Part shown: piece by piece, positions 44,331 through 59,100 of the stretch | Position numbering within the stretch: the stretch's first letter is position 1 | Layout: each line of letters starts with the position of its first letter | Assembly: GCF_963678635.1 (NCBI RefSeq) | Contig: NC_087065.1 | Span: 55,146,397-55,210,396 of the forward strand | DNA length: 64,000 bases | Direction of reading: 5' to 3' | Origin: Symsagittifera roscoffensis | Lineage: Eukaryota > Xenacoelomorpha > Acoela > Convolutidae | The notes under the pieces: model-generated | What the model saw: the letters and a program-made list of their open reading frames with translations, nothing else | What the model was told of the DNA's origin: nothing | The model's database searches: none | Made by a program: the position numbers and the translations under genes

Positions 44331-45269
44331 CTCTAAATCATATCAATTATACGTGGATCTTTCTATGTATAATAGGCTGTTGTACCTTCGGAATTACATT
44401 CTTGTTGATAAATCAGTGTCTAAATTTTAGGTGTAGACTTTTCAAGCTTTGCGGCGTCCGAAGCAGACTTTAATTTATAAATAAAATTAAGATGAAAATT
44501 TGAACTGGCTTGCATAAGTTTGGTCATTCAAAGTTCCCTTGGAAAAACTGGGCATAAAATGTCTTACACGCGTGCAAAAATGTAGGTATTGGTGTTAATT
44601 AGACTAAGTGGACAACAAGTTGAAGCAAACACCGTTTTGTTTTCTTTTCTAAGCAGAAATGTGGTTATTTATTAGGAAGAAAATTCGGACTTGCTTTTAG
44701 AAAACTGGATTCATAAAATAAAGTTGCTTATTTTGCTGGCGGCATTTAATGAGAGTTTAAGCGTGACTAACCATTACGTGTCCTCCTAATCACTACTGAA
44801 AGAGCTTTAATATGACGTACCACTCGAATTAGTCCAATGATGGTTTTTGGTACCTGTTTTTGCTTGGAAAACAAAAAATAATAACTAGAGCCCACCCGAA
44901 GATAAAGATCCTCCGAGTTTAAAATAGTCGGAGCAATTACTACTGATGACTAAACTCTTGGGTTACAATTTGTGCTCAAACTTTCGTTATAATTTTCCTC
45001 AAAACCATATCAATAGTTACGTGGATCTTTCTATGTATATTAGGAAGTTTGTGTCTTTGGAATTATATTCTTTTTAGATAATTAGTGCCCGCATTTTGAG
45101 TGTGGACTTTTCAGTTTTAGACGCGTCCAAACCAGACTTTAAATCTCCAAAGACTTAACAAAATGTGTCGACAAGTGTTGCAAACGTTTGGTCAAACCTA
45201 AGTTTGCTTGGGAAAACCTGGGCATAAATTATCATACATGGGTGCAAATATGTAGGTAATGGTGGTTAG

Positions 45270-47720
45270 TGAGACTTAGTGGACAGCAAGTTGAAGAAAA
45301 CACCGTTTTGTTTTCTTTGTTAAGCGGAAACATGGTTTTTTATTAGGGAGAAAAATTCGACAACTTAAATTTTAATTTAATTTATGAAGAACCTGGATTC
45401 ATAAATTAAATTTGCTCATTTTGCTAGCGGTGTTTAATGAGAGTTTTAGCGTGACTAATCACTACTGTGTCCTTCTAATCACTACTGAAAGAGCTTTACT
45501 ATGACGTACCACTCGAAACAGTCCAATGATGATTTTTAGTACCTGTTTTTGCTTGGAAAACAAAAGAAAAATAACTAACGCCCACCCGAAGAAAAAATTT
45601 CTTCTAGTTTCCAGTTGTCGGAATAATTACTACTGATGATTAAACTCTTGGTTTTATCAAAAAAATCGATTGAAGATTTTCAGTTTTGGTATTCAAAAAT
45701 TATGCTGCTTTCGAGTTCTTAAAAAACAATTAAATGTAATTTTTTCCAACAGATTTTGAAAATTTTGTTTCTATTCAATTTTGGATTCAAATGACACTTT
45801 TTTGCGAATGCTCTTCAATTTACGAGTGCGAACATGTAAATAATGGTGCTAGTGAGACTTAGTGGACAACAAGTTGATGAAAATTTCGTTTTACTTTCCT
45901 TTTTAAGCAGAAATGTGGTTATTTTATAGGGAGAAAATTCGTCTTTCCCTTGAAAAACCTGAGTTCAAAAATAAATCTGCTAATTTTGCTAGCGCCGATT
46001 AATGAGAGTTTTAACGTGACTAATCACTACTTATCCTTCTAATCACCAATGAAAGAGCTTTAATATGACGTGACTTACCACTCGAGCCAGTCCAATGATG
46101 ATTTTTGGTACCTGTTTTTGCTTGGAAAACAAAAAACATAACTAAAGCCCACCCCAAGGTAAGGTTCCTCCAAGTTTTAATTTGTCGGAACAATTACTAC
46201 TGATGACTAAACTCTTGGATTACAACTTGTGCTCGAAGTTTCACTATAATTTACCTCAAAACCATATCAATGGTTACGTGGATCTTTTTATGTTTATTAG
46301 GAAGTTCGTGACTTTGGAATTATATTCTTTTAAGATAATCAGTGCCCGCATTTTGATTCTAGACTTTTCAATTTTGCAGCGTCCTAACCAGACTTTCAAG
46401 CTCCAAAAACTTAATAAGTTTTGTCGACATGTGTTGCAAACATTTGGTCAAACCGAAGTTTGCTTGGGAAAACCTGGGCATAAAATATCATACATGGGTG
46501 CGAAAATGTAGGTAATGGTGGTTAGTGAGACTTAGTGGACAACAAGTTGAAGAAAACACCGTTTTGTTTTCTTTGTTAAGCGGAAACATGGTTTTTTATT
46601 AGGGAGAAAAATTCGACAACTTTAATTTTAATTTAATTTATGAAAAACCTGGATTCATAAATTAAATTTGCTCATTTTGCTAGCGGTGTATAATGAGAGT
46701 TTTAGCGTGACTAATCACTACTGTGTCCTTCTAATCACTACTGAAAGAGTTTTAATATGACGTACCACTCGAAATAGTCCAATGATGATTTTTAGTACCT
46801 GTTTTTGCTTGGAAAACAAAAGAAAAATAACTAACGCCCACCCGAAGAAAAAATTTCTCCTAGTTTCCAGTTGTCGGAACAATTACTACTGATGATTAAA
46901 CTCTCGGTTTTATCAAAAAGATCATTTGAAAATTTTCAGTTTTGGTATTCAAAAATTATACTGATTGAAAATTTTGTTTCTATTCAATTTTGGACTCAAA
47001 GGACACTTTTTGCGAATGCCCTTCAATTTACGAGTGCGAACATGTAGATAATGGTGCTAGTGAGACTTAGTGGACAACAAGTTGATGAAAATTTTGTTTT
47101 ATTTTCCTTTTTAAGCAGAAATGTGGTTATTTTATAGGGAGAAAATTCGTCTTTCCCTCGAAAAACCTAGATTCAAAAATAAATCTGATAATTTTGCTAG
47201 CGGCGATTAATGAGAGTCTTAACGTGACTAATCACTTTTTTATCCTTCTAATCACTAATGAAAGAGCCCTAATATGACATGACTTACCACTCGAGCCAGT
47301 CCAATGATGATTTTTGGTACCTGTTTTTGCATGGAAAACAAAAAAAAATAACTAAAGCCCACCCCAAGGTAAGGTTCCTCCAAATTTTAATTTGTCGGAA
47401 CAATTACTACTGTTGACTAAACTCTTGGATTACAACTTGTGCTCGAAGTTTCACTATAATTTACCTCAAAACCATATCAATGGTTATGTGGATCTTTTTA
47501 TGTTTATTAGGAAGTTCGTGACTTTGGAATTATATTCTTTTAAGATAATCAGTGCCCGCAATTTGATTCTAGACTTTTCAATTTTGCAGCGTCCTAACCA
47601 GACTTTCAATCTCCAAAAAATTAATAAGTTTTGTCTACATGTGTTGCAAACATTTGGTCAAACCGAAGTTTGCTTGGGAAAACCTGGGCATAAAATATCA
47701 TACATAGGTGCGAAAATGTA
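45270..47720. repeat. Higher-order dimer of ~1.21-1.26 kb within the satellite
   Basis: Two adjacent ~1.2-kb segments (about 45270-46505 and 46515-47720), each of two dissimilar basic units, are far more alike to each other than their halves are. They share TTTAATTTTAATTTAATTTA and the GGTAAGGTTCCTCCAA phrase. The 109-codon open frames at 46182 and 47392 sit at equivalent places. The second segment lacks about 50 bp near 46965. Confidence 0.8.
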
Positions 47721-48698
47721 GGTAATGATGAAAGTGAGACTTAGTGGACAACAAGTTGAGGAAAACAACGTTTTGTTTTTCTTTTTAAGTAGAAATGTGG
47801 TTATTTAATTAGGGGAAGCTTCGACTTTTCCTATAGAAAACTGGATTCACAAAAAAATTGCTTTTTTTGCTAGCAGCGATTAATGACAGTTTTACTAGGA
47901 CTAATCTCTACTCTATCCTTCTAGTCACTACTGAAAGAGCTTTAAAATGACGTCCCACTCGAGGCAGTTCAATTATGATTTTACTTGGAAAACAAAAGAC
48001 AAATAACTAAAGCCCACCCCAAGGTAAAGTTCTTCCAAATTTTAATTTGTCGGAACAATTACTACTGATGATTAGACTCTTGTGTTACAACTTGTGCTCG
48101 TAGCTTCACAATATTTTACCTCTAAATCATTTCAATGGATACATGTGTTTTTCTATGTATAATAGACTGTTGTACCTTCGGAATTACTTTCTTATCAAAT
48201 TCTTATTTTTTTGGTCTGTAGTTCATCCTTGAAAAACCTGGATTCATAAATTAAATTTGCTTATTTTGCTGGCGACATTTAATGAGAGTCTTAGCATGAC
48301 TAATCACTACGTATCCTCCTAATTACTACTGAAAGAGCTTCAATATGACGTACCACTCGAAACAGTCCAATGATGGTTCTTGGTACCTGTTTTTGCTTGG
48401 AAAACAAAAGAAAAATAACCAAAGCCCACCCGAAGATAAAAATCCTCCAAGTTTAAACTTGTCGGAACAATTTTTACTGATGACTAAACTCTTGGATTAC
48501 AACTTGTGCTCGAAGTTTCACTATGATTTATCTCAAAACCATATCAATAGTTACGTGGATCTTTCTATGTATATTAGGAAGTTTGTGTCTTTGAAATTCT
48601 ATTCTTTTTAGATAATCAGTGCCCGCATTTTGAGTTTGGACTTTTCAGTTTTAGACGCGTCCAAACTAGAATTTAAATCTCCAAAGACTTAACAATTT

Positions 48699-49675
48699 GG
48701 CCGGGTCCGAACGCAGAACAAAAATGCATAGCCGCAACTAGACCTTAAAGCTCCAAACAGTAAAGATAAAATCGTGAGCTGTTCGCAAAAGTCGGGTCAT
48801 ACTAATGTTTGCTTTGGTAAGTCTGGGCTTAAAATATAATTCACAATTTTTTTCAAACAAGAGTGTCTGCTGTTTTGAGGAAGTTTTTTTTGACAATTCA
48901 AACATAGTTTGCTGGAGTAATTTTTGAATTGATTGATAAAACACATTTCTTTCAATTGAAATTTAAAAAATTGTTAACAATTTTGGAGCGTTTGTAAACA
49001 AATTTTTGTTTGTTCTTTGAAGCATTTTCTTTCAGTTTCTGTTCTCTAGTTTTTGTCAAAACAAAAAAGTCAATTTAGTTGCAGATTTTGAAATTTGTTA
49101 TTGAAAAAAATTTTCGGTCTGTAGTTCATCAAAAACAATGCTGTATAGTTTTTTTGCAACAGAGTTTTGAAAACTTTCTTACTAGCCTTTTTGGTCTCAT
49201 AGGAAACTTATTTCGAGAAAGCTCTTCAAGTTACGGGTGCGATTATGCTAGTACTGATGTAGATGAGACAGTGCACAGCAATTTTTATGAAAACAGCGTT
49301 TGTTTGTTTTCGTCTTTAGGCAAAAATGTGGTTGGTTTTTAGGCAGAAGTCTTTCCCTTGAAAAACCTGGATTCATAAATTAAATTTGCTCATTTTGCTA
49401 TCGGCGTTTAATGAAAGTTTTTGCGTGACTAATCACGACTGTGTCCTTCTTATTACTTCTGAGAGAGTTTCATTGTGACCTACCACTCGACCCAGTCCAA
49501 TGATTGTTTTTGGTACCTGTTTTTGCTTGGAAAACAAAAGAAAAATAACTAAAGCTCTTCCGAATATAAAGCTCCTGCGAATTTAATTTTCCTAAGAAGT
49601 ACTACTGATGTTTAAACTCTTGGGTCACAACTTGTGCTCGTAGTTTCATTATAATTTACCTCTAAATCATATCAA
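48699..49675. repeat. Long-variant satellite unit, copy 2
   Basis: Partner of 43373-44330, offset by about 5.3 kb. The two copies differ by few substitutions and short indels, well below the divergence of neighbouring units. Confidence 0.82.
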
Positions 49676-52600
49676 CTTTGAATGACCAAACTTATGCAAG
49701 CCAGTTCAAATGTTTAAGTTCCCTTGGGAAAACCTGGGCATAAAATCCGTTTTGTTTTCTTTTCTAAGCAGAAATGTGGTTATTTATTAGGAAGAAAAAT
49801 CGGCCTTGCTGTTAGAAAACTGGAATCATAAAATAAAGTTGCTTATTTTGCTGGCGGCATTTAATGAGAGTTTTAGCGTGACTAACCATTACGTGTCCTC
49901 CTAATCACTACTGAAAGAGCTTTAATATGACGTACCACTCGAAACAGTCCAATGATTGTTTTTTTTACCTGTTTTTGCTTGGAAAACAAAAAAAATAACT
50001 AGAGCCCACCCGAAGATAAATATCCTCCGAGTTTAAAATGGTCGGAACAATTACCACTGATGACTAAACTCTTGCATTACAACTTGTGCTCGAAATTTCA
50101 CTATAATTTACCTCAAAACCATATCAATGCTTACGTGGATCTTTTTATTTTTATTAGGAAGTTCGTGACTTTGGAATTATTTTTTTTAGATAATCAGTGC
50201 CCGCATTTTGATTCTAGACTTTTCAATTTTTGCAACGTCCTAACCAGACTTTCAATCTCCAAAAACTTAACAAGTTTTGTCGACATGTGTTGTAAAAATT
50301 TGGTCAAACCGAAGTTTGCTTGGGAAAACCTTGGCATAAAATATCATACATGGGTGCGAAAATGTAGGTAATGATGTAAGTGAGACTTAGTGGACAAAAA
50401 TTTGAAAAATAAAACACCTTTTGTTTTTCTTTTTAAGTAGAAATGTGGTTATTTATTTAGGGGGAAACTTCGCATTTTCCTTTAGACAACTGGATTCACA
50501 AAATAAAGTTGCTTTTTTTGCTAGCAGCGATTAATGGTAGTTTTAGTAGGACTAATCACTACTGTATCCTTCTAGTCACTACTGAAAGAGCTTTAATATG
50601 ACGTCCCACTCGAGCCAGTCCAATGATGTTTTTTGTTACCTGTTTTTGCTTGGTAATCGTCTTTATCTTTAGAAAACTGGATTCACAAAATTAAATTGCT
50701 TTTTTTTGCTTTGCATTGATTAATGAGAGTATTAGCGTGACTAATCACTACTGTAACCTTCTAATCACTACTGAAAGAACTTGAATATGCCGGCCGTACC
50801 ACTCGAGCCAGTCCAATGATGATTTTTGGTACCTTCTTTTTGGCTTGGAAAACAAAAGAAAAATAACTAAAGCCCACCCCAAGGTAAAGTTACTCCAAGT
50901 TTTAATTTGTCAGAACAATTACTACTGATGACTAGACTCTTGTGTTACAACATGTGCTCGTAGTTTCATAATATTTTACTTCTAAACCATATCAATGGTT
51001 ACGTGGATCTTTCTATGTATATTAGGAACTTTGTGTCTTCGGAATTATCTTCTTTTTAGATAATCATTTTGAGTCTAGCCTTTTCAGTTTTTGACGCGTC
51101 CAAACGTGGACAAAAACTTAACAAATTTTGTCGACATGTGTTGCAAACATTTGGTCAAACCGAAGTTTGCTTGGGAAAACCTGGGCATAAAATAACATAC
51201 ATGGGTGCGAAAATGTAGATAATGATGTAAGTGAGACTTAGTGGACAACAATTTGAAGAAAACAGCGTTTTGTTTTTCTTTTTAAGTAGAAATGTGGTTA
51301 TTTATTTAGGGGAAACTTCGCCTCTTCCTTTAGAAAAATGGATTCTCAAAATAAAATTGCTTTTTTTGCTAGCAGCGGTTAATGAGAATTTTAGTAGGAC
51401 TAATCACTACTGTATCCGTCTAGTCACTACTGAAAGAGCTTTAATATGACATCCCTTTCGAGCCAGTCCAATGGTGATTTTTGGTACCTGTTTTTGCTTG
51501 GAAAACAAAAGAAAAATAACTAAAGCCCACCCCAAGGTAAAGTTGTACCAAATTTTAATTTGTCGGAACAATTACTACTGATGACTAGACTCTTGTGTTA
51601 CAACTTGTGCTCGTAGCTTCACAATATTGTACCTCTAAATCGTATCAATGGATACATGGATCTTTCTATGTATAATAGGCTGTTGTACCTTGGGAATTAC
51701 TTTCGTAATAAATAATCAGTGTCTAAATTTCAGGTGTTGACTTTTCAAGTTTTGCGGCGTCCGAACCAAACTTTAATTTTCAAATGAAAGAAGATAAATT
51801 TTTGAACTGACTTGCATAAGTTTGGTCATTCAAAGATCCCTTGGGAAAATCTAGTCATAAATCATCTCATACAGATGCGAAAATGTAGGTAATGGTGTTA
51901 TTGAGACTTAGTGGACAACAAGTTAAAGAAAACACCATTTTATTTTCTTTTCTCAGCAGAAACGCGGTGATTTGTTATGGAGAAAATTTGTCTTTTCCTA
52001 TAGAAATTTTGTTTAACAAAATAAAATTGTTTTTTTTGCTAGCAGCGATTAATGGGAGTTTTAGCGTGACTAATCACTACTGTATCCTTCTATTCACTAC
52101 TGAAAGAACTTGAATATGACGTACCACTCGAGCCAATCCAATGATGATTTTTGGTACCTTTTTTACTTGGAAAACAAAAGAAAAATAACTAAAGCCCACC
52201 CATGGTAAAGTTCTTCCAAATTTTAATTTGTCGGAACAATTACTACTGATGACTAGACTCTTGTGTTACAACTTGTGCTCGTAGCTTCACAATATTTTAC
52301 CTCTTAATCAAATCAATGGATACATGGATCTTTTTATGTATAATAGGCTGTTGTACCTTCGGAATTACTTTCTTATTAAATAATCAGTGTCTAAATTTTA
52401 GGTGTAGACCTTTCGATTTTTGCGGCATCCGAACGAGATTTTAATTTTCAAATGAAAGAAGATAAAATTTTGAACTGGCTTGCATAAGTTTGATCATTCA
52501 AAGATCCCTTGGGAAAACCTAGGCATAAAACATCTCACACGGTGCGAAAATGTAGGTAATGGTATTATTGAGACTTGGTTGACAACAAGTTAAAGAAAAC

Positions 52601-52720
52601 ACCATTTCGTTTTTTTCTAAGCAGAAACGTTGTTATTTATTAGCAGCAATTAATGAGAGTTTTAGCATGACTAATCACTACTGTAACCTTCTAATCACTA
52701 CTGAAAGAGCTTCAATATGA

Positions 52721-55700
52721 CGTACCACTCGAAACAGTCCAATGATGGTTCTTGGTACCTGTTTTTGCATGGAAAACAAAAGAAAAATAACTAAAGCCCA
52801 CCCGAAGATAAAAATCCTCCAAGTTTGAAATTGTCGGAACAATTTTTACTGATGACTAAACTCTTGGATTACAACTTGTGCTCGAAGTTTCACTATAATT
52901 TACCTCTAAACCATATCAATAGTTACGTGGATCTTTGTATGTATATTAGGAACTTTGTGTCTTCGGAATTATCTTAATTATCTTCTTTTTAGGTAATAAT
53001 TTTGAGTCTAGCCTTTTCAGGTTTTGACGCGTCCATACCAGACTTTAGATCTCCAAAACTTAACAAATTTTGTCGACATGTGTTGCAAAAGTTTGGTCAA
53101 ACCGAAAAATTGCTTGAGAAAACCTGGGCATAAAACATCGTACACCGGTGCAAAAATGTAGGTAATGGTGTAAGTGAGACTTAGTGGACAACAAACTGAA
53201 GAAAACACCGTTTTGTTTTCTTTTTAGGCAGAAACGTGGTTTTTAGTAGCGAGAAAATTCGTATTTTACTTGAAAAAACTGGATTCATAAATTAAAATTG
53301 CTTATTTTGCTAGCGGCGTTTAATGAGAGTCTTAGCGTGACTAATCACTACTGTTTCCTTCTAATCACTACTGAAAGAGCTTTAAAATGACGTACCATTC
53401 GAAACAGTCCAGTGATGATTTTTGGTACCTGTTTTTGACTGAAAAACAAAAGAAAAATAACTAAAGCCCACCCGAAGATAAAAATCCTCCAAGTTTGAAA
53501 TTGTCGGAACAATTTTTACTGATGACTAAACTCTTGGATTACAACTTGTGCTCGAAGTTTCACTATAATTTACCTCTAAACCATATCAATAGTTACGTGG
53601 ATCTTTCTATGTATATTAGGAACTTTGTGTCTTCGGAATTATCTTAATTATCTTCTTTTTAGGTAATAATTTTGAGTCTAGCCTTTTCAGGTTTTGACGC
53701 GTCCATACCAGACTTTAAATCTCCAAAAACTTAACAAATTTTGTCGACATGTGTTGCAAAAGTTTGGTCAAACCGAAAAATTGCTTGAGAAAACCTGGGC
53801 ATAAAACATCGTACACCGGTGCAAAAATGTAGGTAATGGTGTAAGTGAGACTTAGTGGACATTAAACTGAAGAAAACACCGTTTTGTTTTCTTTTTAGGC
53901 AGAAACGTGGTTTTTAGTAGCGAGAAAATTCGTATTTTACTTGAAAAAACTGGATTCATAAATTAAAATTGCTTATTTTGCTAGCGGCGTTTAATGAGAG
54001 TCTTAGCGTGACTAATCACTACTGTTTCCTTCTAATCACTACTGAAAGAGCTTTAAAATGACGTACCATTCGAAACAGTCCAGTGATGATTTTTGGTACC
54101 TGTTTTTGACTGAAAAACAAAAGAAAAATAACTAAAGCCCACCCGAAGATAAAAATCCTCCAAGTTTGAAATTGTCGGAACAATTTTTACTGATGACTAA
54201 ACTCTTGGATTACAACTTGTGCTCGAAGTTTCACTATAATTTACCTCTAAACCATATCAATAGTTACGTGGATCTTTCTATGTATATTAGGAACTTTGTG
54301 TCTTCGGAATTATCTTAATTATCTTCTTTTTAGGTAATAATTTTGAGTCTAGCCTTTTCAGGTTTTGACGCGTCCATACCAGACTTTAAATCTCCAAAAA
54401 CTTAACAAATTTTGTCGACATGTGTTGCAAAAGTTTGGTCAAACCGAAAAATTGCTTGAAAAAACCTGGGCATAAAACATCGTACACCGGTGCAAAAATG
54501 TAGGTAATGGTGTAAGTGAGACTTAGTGGACAACAAACTGAAGAAAACACCGTTTTGTTTTCTTTTTAGGCAGAAACGTGGTTTTTAGTAGCGAGAAAAT
54601 TCGTATTTTACTTGAAAAAACTGGATTCATAAATTAAAATTGTTTATTTTGCTAGCGGCGTTTAATGAGAGTCTTAGCGTGACTAATCACTACTGTTTCC
54701 TTCTAATCACTACTGAAAGAGCTTTAAAATGACGTACCATTCGAAACAGTCCAGTGATGATTTTTGGTACCTGTTTTTGACTGAAAAACAAAAGAAAAAT
54801 AACTAAAGCCCACCCGAAGATAAAAATCCTCCAAGTTTGAAATTGTCGGAACAATTTTTACTGATGACTAAACTCTTGGATTACAACTTGTGCTCGAAGT
54901 TTCACTATAATTTACCTCTAAACCATATCAATAGTTACGTGGATTTTTCTATGTATATTAGGAACTTTGTGTCTTCGGAATTATCTCAATTATCTTCTTT
55001 TTAGGTAATAATTTTGAGTCTAGCCTTTTCAGGTTTTGACGCGTCCATACCAGACTTTAGATCTCCAAAACTTAACAAATTTTGTCGACATGTGTTGCAA
55101 AAGTTTGGTCAAACCGAAAAATTGCTTGAGAAAACCTGGGCATAAAACATCGTACACCGGTGCAAAAATGTAGGTAATGGTGTAAGTGAGACTTAGTGGA
55201 CAACAAACTGAAGAAAACACCGTTTTGTTTTCTTTTTAGGCAGAAACGTGGTTTTTAGTAGCGAGAAAATTCGTATTTTACTTGAAAAAACTGGATTCAT
55301 AAATCAAAATTGCTTATTTTGCTAGCGGCGTTTAATGAGAGTCTTAGCGTGACTAATCACTACTGTTTCCTTCTAATCACTACTGAAAGAGCTTTAAAAT
55401 GACGTACCATTCGAAACAGTCCAGTGATGATTTTTGGTACCTGTTTTTGACTGAAAAACAAAAGAAAAATAGATAAAGCCCACCCGAAGATAAAAATCCT
55501 CCAAGTTTGAAATTGTCGGAACAATTTTTACTGATGACTAAACTCTTGGATTACAACTTGTGCTCGAAGTTTCACTATAATTTACCTCTAAACCATATCA
55601 ATAGTTACGTGGATCTTTCTATGTATATTAGGAACTTTGTGTCTTCGGAATTATCTTAATTATCCTCTTTTTAGGTAATAATTTTGAGTCTAGCCTTTTC

Positions 55701-56150
55701 AGGTTTTGACGCGTCCATACCAGACTTTAAATCTCCAAAAACGTAACAAATTTTGTCGACATGTGTTGCAAAAGTTTGGTCAAACCGAAAAATTGCTTGA
55801 GAAAACCTGGGCATAAAACATCGTACACCGGTGCAAAAATGTAGGTAATGGTGTAAGTGAGACTTAGTGGACAACAAACTGAAGAAAACACCGTTTTGTT
55901 TTCTTTTTAGGCAGAAACGTGGTTTTTAGTAGCGAGAAAATTCGTATTTTACTTGAAAAAACTGGATTCATAAATTAAAATTGCTTATTTTGCTAGCGGC
56001 GTTTGATGAGAGTCTTAGCGTGACTAATCACTACTGTTTCCTTCTAATCACTACTGAAAGAGCTTTAAAATGACGTACCATTCGAAACAGTCCAGTGATG
56101 ATTTTTGGTACCTGTTTTTGACTGAAAAACAAAAGAAAAATAACTAAAGC
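52721..56150. repeat. Homogenised core of the satellite: five near-identical 670-671 bp units
   Basis: Landmark positions 52721, 53391, 54062, 54733, 55403 and 56074 give five intervals of 670-671. Units differ by only a few bases each (for example CAACAAACTG versus CATTAAACTG at about 53857, AACTAAAG versus AGATAAAG at about 55468). All carry the GACGTACCATTCGAAACAGT form of the landmark from 53391 on. Divergence rises sharply after about 56150 and before about 52760. No frame is open across a unit. Confidence 0.93.
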
Positions 56151-59100
56151 CCACTCGAAGATAAAGTTCCTCCAAGTTTCATATTGTCGTAACAGTTATT
56201 ACTGATGATTAAACTTTGGGTTACAACTTTTGCTCGTAGTTTCACTATATTTTACCTCAAAATCATTTAAATGGATATGTGGATATTTCTATGTATAACA
56301 GGCTGTTTGTGTTATTGGAAAAACATACTTATGAGATAATCAGTCCCCGCATTTTGAGTTTAGACTTTTCGATTTTTGGCGCGTCCAAACCAGATTTTAA
56401 ACCTCCAAAAACTTAACAAAATTCGAAGACACGTGTTGCAAAATTTTAGTCTAACCGAAGTTTGCTTTGGAAAAACTGGGCATAAATTATTGTTCAGCTT
56501 TTAAATTATTGTTCAGCTTTTATAAAAAAAAAATCATGTGAAGATTTTCAGATTTGGCATTCAAAAACTATTTTGCTCTGGAGTTCATCAAAAACAATTC
56601 AAATAAATTTTTCGAACAGAGTTTTGAAAATTTTGTTTCTATGCAATTTTGGATTCAAGGAACACTCTTTTTGCGAATGCTCTTCAATTGAGGAGTGCGA
56701 ACATGTAGATAATGTGCTAGTGAGACTTAGTGGACACCAAGTTGATAAAAAATTTGTTTTGTTTTCCTTTTTAAGCAGAAAAGTGGTTATTTATTTTGGA
56801 GAAAATTCGTCTTTACCTCAAAAAACCTGGATCAAAAATAAATCTGCTAATTTTGCTAGCGGCGATTAATGAGAGTTTTAGCGTGACTAGTCACTACTGT
56901 GTCCCTCTAATCACTACTGAAAGATTTTTAATATGACGTACCAATCGAGCCAGCCCAATGATGATTTTTGGTACCTGTTTTTGCTTGGAAAACAAAAGAA
57001 AAAATAATTAAAGCCCACCCCAAGGTAAAGTTCCTACAACTTTTAATTGTCGGAACAAAAACTACTGATGACTAGACTCTTGTATTACAACTTGTGCTCG
57101 TAGTTTCACAATATTTTACCTCTAAACCATATCAATGATTACGTGGATCTTTCTATGTATGTTAGGATTTTTGTGTCTTCGGAATTATCTTCTTTTTAGT
57201 TTGCTTCGGAAAGTCTTGGGATAAATTATCGTTCACAGTTTTTATCAAAAAAAAAATTTTTTGAAAATTTTGAATTTTTGTAATCAAACCACTTTTTCGC
57301 TCTGAAGTTCGTCAGAAACAATTCTGCATAATTTTTCCAACAGAGTTTTGAAAATTATATTCATATGCAATTTTGGACACAAGGAAAACTTTTTTCGCCT
57401 TTTTTCGCAAATGCTCATCAAGTTACGATTGCGAACATGTAGGTAATGGTGCTAGTCAGAATAAGGGGACAAAGAATTGGTGAAAACACCGTTTGGTTTT
57501 TTTAAAGTAGAAATGTGGTTATTTATTACCTAAGTTTTTGATGAGTCTTTAAGTCTATAAGTCTGCCTTAAGTCTGATGAGTCTTTACCTAAGTCTTTAA
57601 GTCTGCTTTGGTAAATCTAGGCATAAAATATCATTCACAATTTTGAATGTTTTTCGAGAGTTTGAAAACCAATTTTCGGTAATAAATTGTGTATGTTTTT
57701 AGAGCGATTGAAAACAAATTTTCGGTTGTTCTTTGAAGCAATTTTTTTCAGTTTTTGCTCTCTAGGTTTTGTCAACACAAAATAGTGCAATTTAAATGAA
57801 GATTTTCAGTTTTGGCATTCAAAAATTATTTTGCTCTGAAGTTCATCAAAATCAAATCTGTATACTTTTGAGTTTTGAAAATTTTCTTTCATACAATTTT
57901 GGACTCGTGATTGCTCTTCAAGTTACGGTTGGGATTAAGTATGTTTTGGTGTTTGTGAGACAGTGGGCAACAAGTTGATAAAACTAGCGTTTTGTTTTAG
58001 TTTTTAGGCAGAAATGTGGTTTTTTAGGGAGAACGTTTGTTTTTTTATTGAAAAACCTGGGTTCAGAAAAAAAAATTGATAATTTTGCTAGCGGTCTTTT
58101 ATTAGAATTTTTGCGTGACTAATCACTACTTTGTCGTTCTAATCAAGACTGAAAGAGCTTTTTCATGACCTACCACTCGACCCAGTCCATTGATGGTTTT
58201 TGGTACCCGCTGCTGCTCGGAAAAAACCAAGTGTAGCCAACTATAAAGTTCCTCCAAGTTTTGAATTGTCGGAACAATTGCTACTGATGATCAAACACTT
58301 GGTTTAAAACTTGGGCTCGTAGTTTCACTATTATTAACCTCAAAATTTTATCAATGGATACATGGACCTTTCTATATATATTAGGTTGTTTGTGTCTTTG
58401 GAAATACATTCTTATTAGATAATCAGTGCCCGTATTTTGAGTTTAGACTTTTCGATTTTTGCCGCATCCAAACCAGACTTTTGATCTCCAAAAACCTAAC
58501 AAAAATTGTTGACTTTTGTTGCAAACATTTGATCAAACCGAAGTTTGCTTCGGAAAGTCTTGGCATAAACTATCGTTCACAGTTTTTATCAAAAAAACTT
58601 ATTTGAATGTTTTGAATTTTTGTAATCAAAACACTATTTCGCTCTGAAGTTAGTCAGAATCATTTCTGCATAATGTTTTCCAACAGAGTTTTGAAAATTA
58701 TATTCATATGCAATTTTGGACACAAGGAAAACTTTTTTCGCCTTTTTTCGCGAATGCTCATCAAGTTACGATTGCAAAAATGTAGGTAATGGTGCTAGTC
58801 AGAATAAGGGGACAAAAGTTGGTGAAAACACCGTTTGGTTTTTTAAAGTAGAAATGTGGTTATTTATTAAGGGGAAACTTCGCCTTTTCCTTGAGAAAAC
58901 TGGATTAAAAAAATGAATTTGCTTAATTTGCTAGCGGGGTTTAATGAGAATTGTAGCGTGACTAATCACTACTGTGTCCTTCTAATCACTACTGAAAGAG
59001 TTTTAATATGACGTACCACTCGAACCTGTCCGAACCCAAAACAAAATTGCATAGACGCAAATAGACTTTAAAGTTCCAAAAACTAAAGATAAAATCTATA

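Noticed and set aside
53017-55877. Minus-strand ORFs of 63-68 residues repeated in the satellite core
   Set aside because: They repeat only because the units are identical; the frame is short, has no domain and is broken in diverged units.
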